A DNA stretch of 64,000 nucleotides from Mycobacterium sp. ITM-2016-00318 (lineage in GTDB: Bacteria > Actinomycetota > Actinomycetes > Mycobacteriales > Mycobacteriaceae): contig NZ_CP134400.1 of assembly GCF_002968285.2 (NCBI RefSeq), forward strand, positions 5,270,001-5,334,000, in the 5' to 3' direction. Position numbers and translations under genes: made by a program. Below the pieces are notes generated by a model. That model worked only from the letters and a program-made list of their open reading frames with translations. It had not been told where the DNA came from and made no database searches. Below are positions 1 through 8,081 of this stretch, in pieces (within the stretch, counting starts at the first letter, position 1; every line of letters begins with the position of its first letter).

Positions 1-1
1 G

Positions 2-466
2 GCCGGCGTCGTCTCCACCCGTGTCGGCTATACCGGTGGCGAGAACGCCAACGCCACCTACCGCAATCATCCCGGGCACGCGGAGGCGATCGAGATCGTC
101 TACGACCCGGCGCAGACCGACTATCGGGCGCTGCTCGAGTTCTTCTTCCAGATCCACGACCCGACGACCAGGAACCGGCAGGGCAACGACGTCGGCAGCA
201 GCTACCGGTCGGCGATCTTCTACACCGACGACGAGCAGAAGGCCGTGGCGTTGGACACCATCGCCGACGTCGAGGCGTCGGGGTTGTGGCCGGGCAAGGT
301 CGTCACCGAGGTCGTGCCTGCAGGTGATTTCTGGGAGGCCGAGCCTGAGCACCAGGACTACCTGGAGCGTCAGCCGTGGGGCTACACCTGCCACTTCCCG
401 CGACCGGACTGGAAACTCCCGAAGCGGGCGACGCAACTGGGCCCACACGCCAGTAGGGGAGCTTAG
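2..466 (+). CDS. msrA: Peptide-methionine (S)-S-oxide reductase MsrA (5' truncated by window edge)
   Basis: Reduces the S-epimer of methionine sulfoxide in oxidised proteins; cytosolic repair enzyme that uses thioredoxin. The open frame runs in from the left edge, so the start and the catalytic GCFWG segment lie outside the window. Visible family features are [12 protein letters not shown] near the start, the [20 protein letters not shown] block, [27 protein letters not shown] and a C-terminal EPEHQDYL...GYTCHFPRP segment. The stop codon interlocks with the stop of the convergent thioesterase (TTAG, 463-466). In M. tuberculosis msrA also sits next to cyp138 (Rv0137c/Rv0136, from memory), which supports the call. 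Confidence 0.93.
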   Translation, partial: AGVVSTRVGYTGGENANATYRNHPGHAEAIEIVYDPAQTDYRALLEFFFQIHDPTTRNRQGNDVGSSYRSAIFYTDDEQKAVALDTIADVEASGLWPGKVVTEVVPAGDFWEAEPEHQDYLERQPWGYTCHFPRPDWKLPKRATQLGPHASRGA

Positions 467-918
467 CGACCGTGCGCGCGTAGCTGATACAGCCCGTGCG
501 TGATCGAAACGGTCTGGCCGGCTTCATCTTTGACCACTGCGTCGAGGGTGAAGTCGGCCTTTCCCTTTTCGGCAGCCTCCGCCTCGATGCGCGCGATCTC
601 GTCGTCGTCGAGGCTGGTCTCCGCGCGTAGGTCCGTGCGCGCCATACCGGTGAATTTGATGTCGACATTCTTCACCAGCGGGTAGTACTTCGCTGCGTCG
701 AACGTCGCTAGCGCGATGACGCCACCCAGCATTTCGGCGACGGTGAACTGCACGCCGGCGTAGACGACGCCGAAGTGGTTGCCGTTGCCCTCGGCGGGCA
801 CGGATGCGACGGCGTGGCCGCGGCGTGCCTCGAGCACCGTGATGCCCATCTTGTGCGCGGGCGGGATGGTCTGTTCCATCGCGCCGTTCATCATGTCGAC
901 GAGGTTGCTCACCGCCAT
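463..918 (-). CDS. Hotdog-fold thioesterase, DUF4442/PaaI-like
   Basis: A 151-residue single-domain protein that looks like a hotdog acyl-CoA thioesterase. The core contains [19 protein letters not shown], the place where PaaI and DUF4442 proteins carry the helix that packs on the substrate, followed by a strand-rich half with [19 protein letters not shown]. No signal peptide or membrane segment is seen, so it is probably cytosolic. It ends 4 bp inside the msrA 3' end and lies 4 bp downstream of cyp138 on the same strand, so it is probably co-transcribed with that P450. The substrate cannot be read from the sequence; a fatty-acyl-CoA is the family expectation. Confidence 0.75.
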   Translation of the reverse strand: MAVSNLVDMMNGAMEQTIPPAHKMGITVLEARRGHAVASVPAEGNGNHFGVVYAGVQFTVAEMLGGVIALATFDAAKYYPLVKNVDIKFTGMARTDLRAETSLDDDEIARIEAEAAEKGKADFTLDAVVKDEAGQTVSITHGLYQLRAHGR

Positions 919-922
919 GACA

Positions 923-2263
923 CTACTTGCGGCGCTTCATCACCACTTTGCCGCCGTCCTTCGGGGTGTACGCGACACCCCGGTGGTGGATCTTCTCGTC
1001 GGGTGCATCGTCGGTCTCGATCTCGAAGTGCTCCAACACCGTTCGCAGCACAACGTGCATCTCGGTATTGGCGAACGCGGCGCCGATGCATCGCCTGGTG
1101 CCTCCGCCGAACGGCAGCCAGGCGAACGTCGGCGGCTTGGTGCCCACGAAGCGGTCCGAATCGAATCGCTGCGGGTTCTCGAAGATGTCGGCGTTGTCGT
1201 GCAGGTCGACGATGCTGACCAAGATGTTCGAGCCGTGATCGACGTGCCACTCCCCGAGGTCGAAGTGCGACGCGGCGACGTTGCGGCCGGCGAAGTCGAT
1301 GACCGTTCGTGACCGCTGCAGTTCCAGAATGAAGGCCTGACGGTAGTCGCTGCCGCCCTCGTCGACCTCGGTGACGAGCTTGGCCAGGACCTCGGGATGC
1401 CGACGCAGGCGCTCGAACGCCCAGCCGAGCGCAGACGCGGTGGTCTCGTGTCCCGCTCCGAGCAGTGTCAGCAGTTCGTCGGACACGTCCTGGCGCGACA
1501 TCGCAGTGCCGTCTTCGTAGCGGCTGCGCAGAAGCAGCGCAAGAATGTCCGACCGCTCATCGAGATTCGGATCGGCTTCGGCCTTGTCGATCAACGTGAA
1601 GACGACGCGATCGAAGTTGCGCCGGAACTCTTGGAGCCTGCCCCACGGGCTGCGGCGCCCGGTGTCGAACCGGGGCGCGGGCAGCGCCGCCATACGCGAT
1701 CCCAGCTTCACCCACGGCGGGATGATCTCGCGCAGATAGTCGAGTTCGCCGCCGTCGGCTCCGAAGACCGTCCGAAGAATCACGTTCAGCGTGATCCTGT
1801 TCATCGGCTCGAGAGTCCCGAACTCCTTGCCCTGTGGCCAATTCGCGCTCTCGCGGAGCGTCTCCTCCTCGATGACCTTCTCGTAGTTCTTGATGCTCTG
1901 ACCGTGAAACGGCGGCGCCAGCAGCTTGCGGCGGTTCCGGTGTTCCGTCCGGTCGAGCGCGAAGACCGAACCCGGTCCGAAGACCCGGCTCAGGTTCGGC
2001 TGGACGTTGATGAGGTCGTCGGTGCTCGCGGTGAACACCTGACGGACCAGCGCGGGGTCGGACACGAACACGGTTCGGCCGAAGAACGGGACGTTGATCT
2101 CGAACACCTGGCCGTAGCGCTTTCGCGCCTGCCGGATGAACCGTCTGCGAACGGTGGCGAACGCGATGCCCTGCGCGATCTTCGGCAGCGGCACCGACAC
2201 CGGCCGCTTCCCTGGATCCGGGTTCGAGGTGGCCTCCGCGTTGACGGTGGCTGTCTCGGTCAT
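923..2263 (-). CDS. cyp138: Cytochrome P450, CYP138 type
   Basis: A 446-residue P450 monooxygenase. The heme-binding loop FGGGTRRCIG, the I-helix oxygen-binding motif AGHETTAS and the K-helix ExxR (ELQR) are all present, so the enzyme should be active. By remembered similarity (NVQPNLSRVFGPGSVFALD, PPFHGQSIKNYEKVIEEETL) it matches M. tuberculosis CYP138 closely. The frame stays open for 501 bp more upstream, but the ATG at 2263 begins MTETATVN, gives normal P450 length, and avoids overlap with the divergent TetR gene at 2378. The 114 bp between the two genes carries two matching palindromes, so repression by that TetR is likely. The physiological substrate is unknown. Confidence 0.92.
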   Translation of the reverse strand: MTETATVNAEATSNPDPGKRPVSVPLPKIAQGIAFATVRRRFIRQARKRYGQVFEINVPFFGRTVFVSDPALVRQVFTASTDDLINVQPNLSRVFGPGSVFALDRTEHRNRRKLLAPPFHGQSIKNYEKVIEEETLRESANWPQGKEFGTLEPMNRITLNVILRTVFGADGGELDYLREIIPPWVKLGSRMAALPAPRFDTGRRSPWGRLQEFRRNFDRVVFTLIDKAEADPNLDERSDILALLLRSRYEDGTAMSRQDVSDELLTLLGAGHETTASALGWAFERLRRHPEVLAKLVTEVDEGGSDYRQAFILELQRSRTVIDFAGRNVAASHFDLGEWHVDHGSNILVSIVDLHDNADIFENPQRFDSDRFVGTKPPTFAWLPFGGGTRRCIGAAFANTEMHVVLRTVLEHFEIETDDAPDEKIHHRGVAYTPKDGGKVVMKRRK

Positions 2264-2288
2264 GGAAGCATCACTCCAACCAGTCTGT

Positions 2289-2304
2289 GGTACCGCTTCG
2301 TACC
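2289..2304. promoter_or_regulatory. Inverted repeat, putative TetR operator (copy 1)
   Basis: GGTAC-N6-GTACC, an interrupted palindrome in the gap between cyp138 and the divergent TetR gene. It shares half-sites and spacing with the second copy at 2320-2339; centres are 33 bp apart, about three helical turns. Assignment to the adjacent TetR is inference. Confidence 0.7.
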
Positions 2305-2319
2305 GCCTCATTTCTCCGA

Positions 2320-2339
2320 ACGGTACTCTGCGGTACCGT
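2320..2339. promoter_or_regulatory. Inverted repeat, putative TetR operator (copy 2)
   Basis: ACGGTAC-N6-GTACCGT, perfect 7-bp arms. It is the stronger of two GGTAC-N6-GTACC sites between cyp138 and the TetR gene that starts at 2378. Confidence 0.75.
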
Positions 2340-2377
2340 GTTGTGACAAGGTTTGACCGTGAAGTTCGAGAGGATTG

Positions 2378-2998
2378 ATGGCCGTGACCGTCACTGACGA
2401 CCCGCAGCCCGATGTGGCCAGCGGGTTTCGGCGGCGGTTGCTCGACGGCTTGGACGCCTCCATCAGCGAGCGCGGCTACCGGGACTCCACGGTGGCCGAC
2501 ATCGTCAGGCACGCTCGCACCTCCAAGCGGACCTTCTATGGCGAGTTCTCCAGCAAGGAGGACTGCTTCATCGAACTGCTGCGGACCAACAACGAGGCGA
2601 TGATCCAGCAGATCCGAGGGTCGGTTGACCCCGAGGCCGATTGGCAGCAGCAGATCCGGCAGGCCGTGGTCGCCTACGTCGACCACATCGCGTCGCGTCC
2701 CGCGATCACGCTCACCTGGATTCGCGAAGCACCTGCGCTCGGTGCAGTGGCTCTGCCGTTGCACCGGATGGCGATGAGCGCGTTCACCGACATGCTGGTC
2801 GACCTCAGCGACAGCCCCGGCTTCCGGCGTGCGAGTATTCCACCGATCGCCAGGCCACTGGCGTTGATCATCGTCGGCGGGTTACGGGAACTGACGGCGC
2901 TTCACGTCGAGGACGGCCTCGACGTGCAAGGAATTACCGAGCCCGCGGTGACCGCGTCCACTGCGATACTCGGGCTGCCGTCAGCATTCGGCGGGTAG
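2378..2998 (+). CDS. TetR-family regulator, divergent from cyp138
   Basis: A 206-residue TetR-type repressor. The N-terminal helix-turn-helix is seen in STVADIVRHARTSKRTFYGEFSSKEDCF (about residues 38-65); the rest is a helical ligand-binding domain. I chose ATG 2378 over the TTG three bases upstream. It is divergent from cyp138 and separated by two matching palindromes, the usual arrangement for a local repressor. From memory, M. tuberculosis has the same pair (Rv0135c/Rv0136). The inducer is probably a CYP138 substrate or related lipid, but this is inference. Confidence 0.88.
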   Translation: MAVTVTDDPQPDVASGFRRRLLDGLDASISERGYRDSTVADIVRHARTSKRTFYGEFSSKEDCFIELLRTNNEAMIQQIRGSVDPEADWQQQIRQAVVAYVDHIASRPAITLTWIREAPALGAVALPLHRMAMSAFTDMLVDLSDSPGFRRASIPPIARPLALIIVGGLRELTALHVEDGLDVQGITEPAVTASTAILGLPSAFGG

Positions 2999-3041
2999 GA
3001 ACGATGGGCCCACACCCGAAGGGTAGGGGATGACTGGGGGA

Positions 3042-4336
<1,295 letters not shown>

Positions 4337-4340
4337 AGGC

Positions 4341-5411
4341 TCAGCGACCGCTCGTCGCACACTCGCAGTCGAATTCGCCTTCGAGACCGCGCGGCAGGTC
4401 GGCGCCGCGGAAGATGCCGTTGGCCGCTGTGGTCCGCGACAGCGCGTCGGCGGCCAGAATCATCGCGCCGCCCGTCCATGTGGTGCGCTCCTCGGGCCAG
4501 CGCTTGCCGTCGGCGAAGACGAGGCCAGTCCAGTAGGAGCCGTCCTCCTCGCGGAGGTGGTGCATAGCCGCGAACTGCTCGTGTGCGCGCGCGGTCTGGC
4601 CGATCGCATCCAAAGCCATGACCAGTTCACAGGTCTCGGCACCGGTCACCCATGGCCTGTCGTCCACGCACCGGATCCCGAGGCCGGCCACGACGAAGTC
4701 GTTCCACCGCTCCTCGATGCGGGCGTGTGCCGCCGCACCGCGCAGCGCGCCGCCGAGCACGGGGTAGTACCACTCCATCGACCACCGGTCCTTGCACACG
4801 AACCGGTCTGGGTGGTGGGCGATGGCGTGGCCGAGCTGGCCGACGGCGACCTCCCATTCGGGTTGCGGATCGTCGAAGTAATCCGCGAGCGCCAACGCAC
4901 ATCGCAGGCTGTGGTAGATGCTGGCGCAGCCGGTCAGCAGCGCGTCCGCCTCGAGCCCGGAATCGCTCCGTGCCCAGACGATTTCACCACTCGGCAGCTG
5001 CATGTCGATCACGAAGTCGACGGCCTTGTTCACAACAGGCCACATGTCTTCGGCGAATCGGCGGTCACCGGTGCTCAGCACGTGGTGCCACACTCCGGTC
5101 GAGATGTACGCGCAGAAGTTGCTGTCGCTGTTGGCGTCCTCGATGACGCCGTCACGCAACTGGATCGGCCACGATCCGTCGGACCGTTGGGTGGTCCTGC
5201 ACCAATCAAACGCTGCACGTGCGGGTTCCAGCAGACCCGCGGCCGTCAGCGCCATCGCGTTCTCTACGTGATCCCACGGGTCGGTGTGCCCGCCATCGGA
5301 CCACGGGATGGCGCCGGAGGACTCCTGGGTATCGGCGATCGACTGCGCCGTCTGCCTGCACTGGGCAGGCGTCAGCACACCGGGAACCCCGGGAACGTCA
5401 CGAACCTGCAC
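4341..5411 (-). CDS. Alpha/alpha-toroid protein, prenyltransferase-like
   Basis: A 356-residue protein of the alpha/alpha-barrel class often labelled prenyltransferase or squalene-cyclase-like in actinobacteria. Repeated helical blocks each end in a Gly/Ser-Trp segment: SSGAIPWSDGGHTDPWDHVENAMAL, RSDGSWPIQL, PSGEIVWARSD, EDGSYWTGLVFADGKRWPEERTTWTGGAMILA. I see no clear DDxxD or DxDD motif, so a cyclase or prenyl-transfer activity is not supported; a glycoside-hydrolase-like toroid is equally possible. Its start overlaps the upstream methyltransferase by 14 bp, so the two are translationally coupled within the glycosyltransferase operon. Confidence 0.6.
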   Translation of the reverse strand: MQVRDVPGVPGVLTPAQCRQTAQSIADTQESSGAIPWSDGGHTDPWDHVENAMALTAAGLLEPARAAFDWCRTTQRSDGSWPIQLRDGVIEDANSDSNFCAYISTGVWHHVLSTGDRRFAEDMWPVVNKAVDFVIDMQLPSGEIVWARSDSGLEADALLTGCASIYHSLRCALALADYFDDPQPEWEVAVGQLGHAIAHHPDRFVCKDRWSMEWYYPVLGGALRGAAAHARIEERWNDFVVAGLGIRCVDDRPWVTGAETCELVMALDAIGQTARAHEQFAAMHHLREEDGSYWTGLVFADGKRWPEERTTWTGGAMILAADALSRTTAANGIFRGADLPRGLEGEFDCECATSGR

Positions 5412-6129
5412 CGGACTCCTCCGACTTGCGGAAGTACAACGCCACGCTCTTGCCGATCAGCGGATTGAGCAGCGACTCGGCCGTACGCGTCATCCACGGT
5501 TGGCTGACCATGTCCCAAACCAGCAGCTTGTGGTACGCCGTCACCGCGGGATTGTCCGATTTGTCAGTTCCGACAGCGCATTTCAGCCACCAGAACGGTG
5601 AATGCAGCGCGTGCGCATGATGCGTGTGGGTCAGCCGCAGGCCGTGGGCGAGCACCTTGTCGCGCAGTTCGTCGGCGCGGTAGATCCTGATGTGGCCGCC
5701 CTCGTTGGCGTGGTAGGAGTCAGACAGCGCCCAGCAGATCCGCTCCGGGAGCCACCGGGGCACCGTGACGGCGAGCACGCCGCCCGGCCGCAGCACCCGC
5801 ACCAGTTCGGAGATCACTCCGTTGTCCTGGGGGACGTGCTCGAGGATCTCCGAGGCGATGACGCAATCGAATGTGCCGTCGCCGTAAGGCAAGTCGAGGG
5901 CATCGCCCTTGACCGCCTCGGCCTGCGCCGACGCGGGCGCCTCGCCTTGCTCCTTCATCGCCTGCAGGATCTCGTCGACGTCGTTGAGGTCCGACGCGTT
6001 CTGATCGAAGGCGACGACGTCCGCACCGCGCCGGAACGCCTCGAACGAATGCCTGCCTGCGCCGCAGCCGACGTCGATCACCTTCGTGCCTGCCGCGACT
6101 CCGAGCAGGTCGTAGTCGACAGTCAGCAA
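5398..6129 (-). CDS. Class I SAM-dependent methyltransferase (Methyltransf_11 type)
   Basis: A 243-residue methyltransferase. Motif I KVIDVGCGAGRHSFEAFRRG, acidic strand ADVVAFDQN, motif II-like GTFDCVIASEILEHVPQ and LRPGGVLAVTVPRWLPERI are all present. It overlaps the glycosyltransferase stop by 7 bp and the next gene start by 14 bp, so the three genes form one transcript. With a GT4 enzyme upstream, methylation of a sugar or lipid carrier is plausible; the substrate cannot be read. Confidence 0.88.
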   Translation of the reverse strand: MLTVDYDLLGVAAGTKVIDVGCGAGRHSFEAFRRGADVVAFDQNASDLNDVDEILQAMKEQGEAPASAQAEAVKGDALDLPYGDGTFDCVIASEILEHVPQDNGVISELVRVLRPGGVLAVTVPRWLPERICWALSDSYHANEGGHIRIYRADELRDKVLAHGLRLTHTHHAHALHSPFWWLKCAVGTDKSDNPAVTAYHKLLVWDMVSQPWMTRTAESLLNPLIGKSVALYFRKSEESGAGS

Positions 6130-7358
6130 CGGCCGACCCTCTCGCGAGCCATCTCGTACACTGCAACTGTCTGCGCGGCAACCGATTCCCAGCTGAAGAC
6201 GTCGAGCGCGCGCTGCCTGCCGTTCGCGCCCAGCCGACTCAGCTCCAGTGGTGAGTCGAGCAGTTCGCCGAGCACCTTGGTCAGCTCGTCGACATCGGCC
6301 GGAGTGACCAGCCGCGCGCAGTCGCCGTCACTTCCCACCACCTCGGGCAGCGCCCCCGCCCTGCTCGCCACGATGGGCGTCCCGCTCGCCATCGCCTCGA
6401 CGGCGGGCAGCGAGAATCCCTCGTAAAGGGATGGGATGCAGGCCACTTCGGCGGAGGCCAGCAGGTCGGCGAGCTCCGAGTCGGACAACCCGCTCGAGCT
6501 GTGCACGATATCGGAGATGCCCAGCTCGGCGATCAGCTTCTCGGTGGGACCGTTGGGCTCGAGCTTGGCGACGAGCTGCAATTCGAGGTCGCGTTCGACG
6601 CGCAGTCGGGCGATCGCATGCAGCAGGTGGCTGACGCCCTTGAGCGGAACGTCGGCACTAGCGATTGCGATGACACGGTTGCGCACCCGCGACTCCGCCG
6701 GCTTGAACAGCTCGGTGTCCACCCCGAGCGGCACGACGTGCAGCTGATCGGACGACACCGCGAAGTCAGCCGCGATGTCGGCGGCCGAGGTCGACGACAC
6801 CGTCAGAAGTTCGGGGATCCGGCGCGCGACCTCCTTCTGCATCTCGGCGAAGCCGTACCAGCGGCGGACAAGGGGCTTGCGCCACCACCGCGCCGCGGCC
6901 ACGTCGAGCACACGGTCGCGGGTGATCGGGTGATGCACGGTAGCCACGACGGGCAGGCCGAGGTCGGCGATCTTGAGCAGGCCGGTGCCAAGGCACTGGT
7001 TGTCGTGCACGACGTCGAAGTCGGCCAGCCGGTCGGCCAGCACACTGGCGGCCCGCAGGCTGAACGTCTTGGGCTCCGGGAAGCCGGCCGTCCACGTCGT
7101 CAACAGCTCAAGCAGGTCGATGCGTGTCTTGATCTCGTTGGGCCACGGGATGCGGAACGGATCGGGTTCGCGGTACAGGTCGAGGCTCGGGACCTTCGTC
7201 AGGCGCACCCGCGGGTCGAGCCCGTCGGGATACGGCTGACCGGAGAACACCTCCACGTCATGACCCGACTCGACGAGACCGCGGCTCAGATGGCGGACGT
7301 AGACGCCTTGACCACCGCAGTGCGTCTTGCTCCGATAGGACAGCAAGGCAACGCGCAT
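6123..7358 (-). CDS. GT4-family glycosyltransferase
   Basis: A 411-residue GT-B enzyme that transfers sugar from a nucleotide donor, probably at the inner membrane face. The N-terminal acceptor half begins MRVALLSYRSKTHCGGQGVYVRHLSRGL with the glycine-rich loop. The C-terminal donor half holds the retaining GT4 signature EGFSLPAVE (E-x7-E) and ASGTPIVASRAGALPEVV. It is first gene of a three-gene overlapping operon. Upstream is a good promoter (TTGCAT-N17-TATAGT) with a palindrome just downstream of the -10, so it is probably repressed by the TetR at 3042-3635. Confidence 0.9.
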   Translation of the reverse strand: MRVALLSYRSKTHCGGQGVYVRHLSRGLVESGHDVEVFSGQPYPDGLDPRVRLTKVPSLDLYREPDPFRIPWPNEIKTRIDLLELLTTWTAGFPEPKTFSLRAASVLADRLADFDVVHDNQCLGTGLLKIADLGLPVVATVHHPITRDRVLDVAAARWWRKPLVRRWYGFAEMQKEVARRIPELLTVSSTSAADIAADFAVSSDQLHVVPLGVDTELFKPAESRVRNRVIAIASADVPLKGVSHLLHAIARLRVERDLELQLVAKLEPNGPTEKLIAELGISDIVHSSSGLSDSELADLLASAEVACIPSLYEGFSLPAVEAMASGTPIVASRAGALPEVVGSDGDCARLVTPADVDELTKVLGELLDSPLELSRLGANGRQRALDVFSWESVAAQTVAVYEMARERVGRC

Positions 7359-7431
7359 ACTCAGTTCACTCCGGACCTGCGGGGAGCCCGCTTAACCCTC
7401 ACGACCTGCGGTCGGAGCCGACGACAGGTCA

Positions 7432-7447
7432 CTGGACACTTGTCCAG
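7432..7447. promoter_or_regulatory. Palindromic operator, GGACA-N2-TGTCC type (site B)
   Basis: CTGGACACTTGTCCAG has perfect 7-bp arms and a 2-bp spacer. It abuts the -10 of the glycosyltransferase promoter on its downstream side, and matches site A at 3605-3618 (GGACA-N2-TGTCC). Confidence 0.75.
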
Positions 7448-7476
7448 ACTATAGTTTGACCTGCTATCTGATGCAA
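7448..7476 (-). promoter_or_regulatory. Sigma-A-like promoter of the glycosyltransferase operon
   Basis: On the minus strand TTGCAT (7476-7471), a 17-bp spacer and TATAGT (7453-7448). The operator at 7432-7447 lies where transcription should start, a classic repressor position. Confidence 0.6.
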
Positions 7477-7535
7477 CGCGGCCACCCTGTCTGACTACCA
7501 CAGCGGCGGCTACCCGTCGCGTCCAGCCCGGCCCG

Positions 7536-7991
7536 TCAGGGCGGCGGGAAGCCGCCCTTGGCGACCGGACCCCACCGCCGCGGGGTCACCCGGATCAGGC
7601 ACTTGCCCTGGTCGACCATCGCCTTGCGGTACTCATCCCAGTCGGGATGCTCGCCCGATATCGACCGGAAGTAGTCGACAAGGGGCTCGACGGCATCGGG
7701 CAGGTCGACCACCTCGGCGTCGCCGTCGACCTGGACGTATGGGCCGTTGAAGTCGTCGGACAACACCGTCACGCTCGCCGTGGGTGTGCGGCGGATGTTG
7801 GCCGACTTCGCCCGCTGCCTATAGCTGGCGACGACGATGCGGCCGTCGTCGTCGACACCGCCGGAAACCGGCGAGCTCTGCAGCGAACCGTCGGAGCGAA
7901 ACGTGGTTAGCACCATGCGATGTCGCGGGCGGACGAACTCCAGCAGGTCGGGCAGGCCAACAGCATCGGCGGTGGCGTATTTTCTGGCCAC
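7536..7991 (-). CDS. PPOX-class F420-dependent oxidoreductase
   Basis: A 151-residue split beta-barrel protein of the flavin/deazaflavin oxidoreductase class, related to the mycobacterial FDOR-B group. Typical elements are RHRMVLTTFRSDGSLQSSPVSGGVDDDGRIVVASYRQRAKSAN split across strands, then VTVLSDDFNGPYVQVDGDAEVV and a C-terminal CLIRVTPRRWGP. Family members use F420 or flavin, some on quinones, others to bind biliverdin or heme-derived ligands; which applies here cannot be read. It is divergent from the Kelch-kinase gene with a 90-bp gap. Confidence 0.85.
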   Translation of the reverse strand: MARKYATADAVGLPDLLEFVRPRHRMVLTTFRSDGSLQSSPVSGGVDDDGRIVVASYRQRAKSANIRRTPTASVTVLSDDFNGPYVQVDGDAEVVDLPDAVEPLVDYFRSISGEHPDWDEYRKAMVDQGKCLIRVTPRRWGPVAKGGFPPP

Positions 7992-8041
7992 CCGGCCAGC
8001 CTAGCGAGCGGTCACGGACAGCGGCCGCGGCATCGCGCGAA

Positions 8042-8070
8042 TACCGAGTTCACGGGGTGTTCGCTCGGTA
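8042..8070. promoter_or_regulatory. Inverted repeat upstream of the Kelch kinase
   Basis: TACCGAG at 8042-8048 and CTCGGTA at 8064-8070, perfect 7-bp arms with a 15-bp spacer, ending 11 bp before the kinase ATG. It could be an operator or an mRNA hairpin near the ribosome site. Confidence 0.4.
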
Positions 8071-8081
8071 CCGTTAGATAC

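Noticed and set aside
2264..2764. 167-codon N-terminal extension of the cyp138 frame
   Set aside because: It runs through the divergent TetR gene and both operators; P450 similarity begins only after the ATG at 2263.
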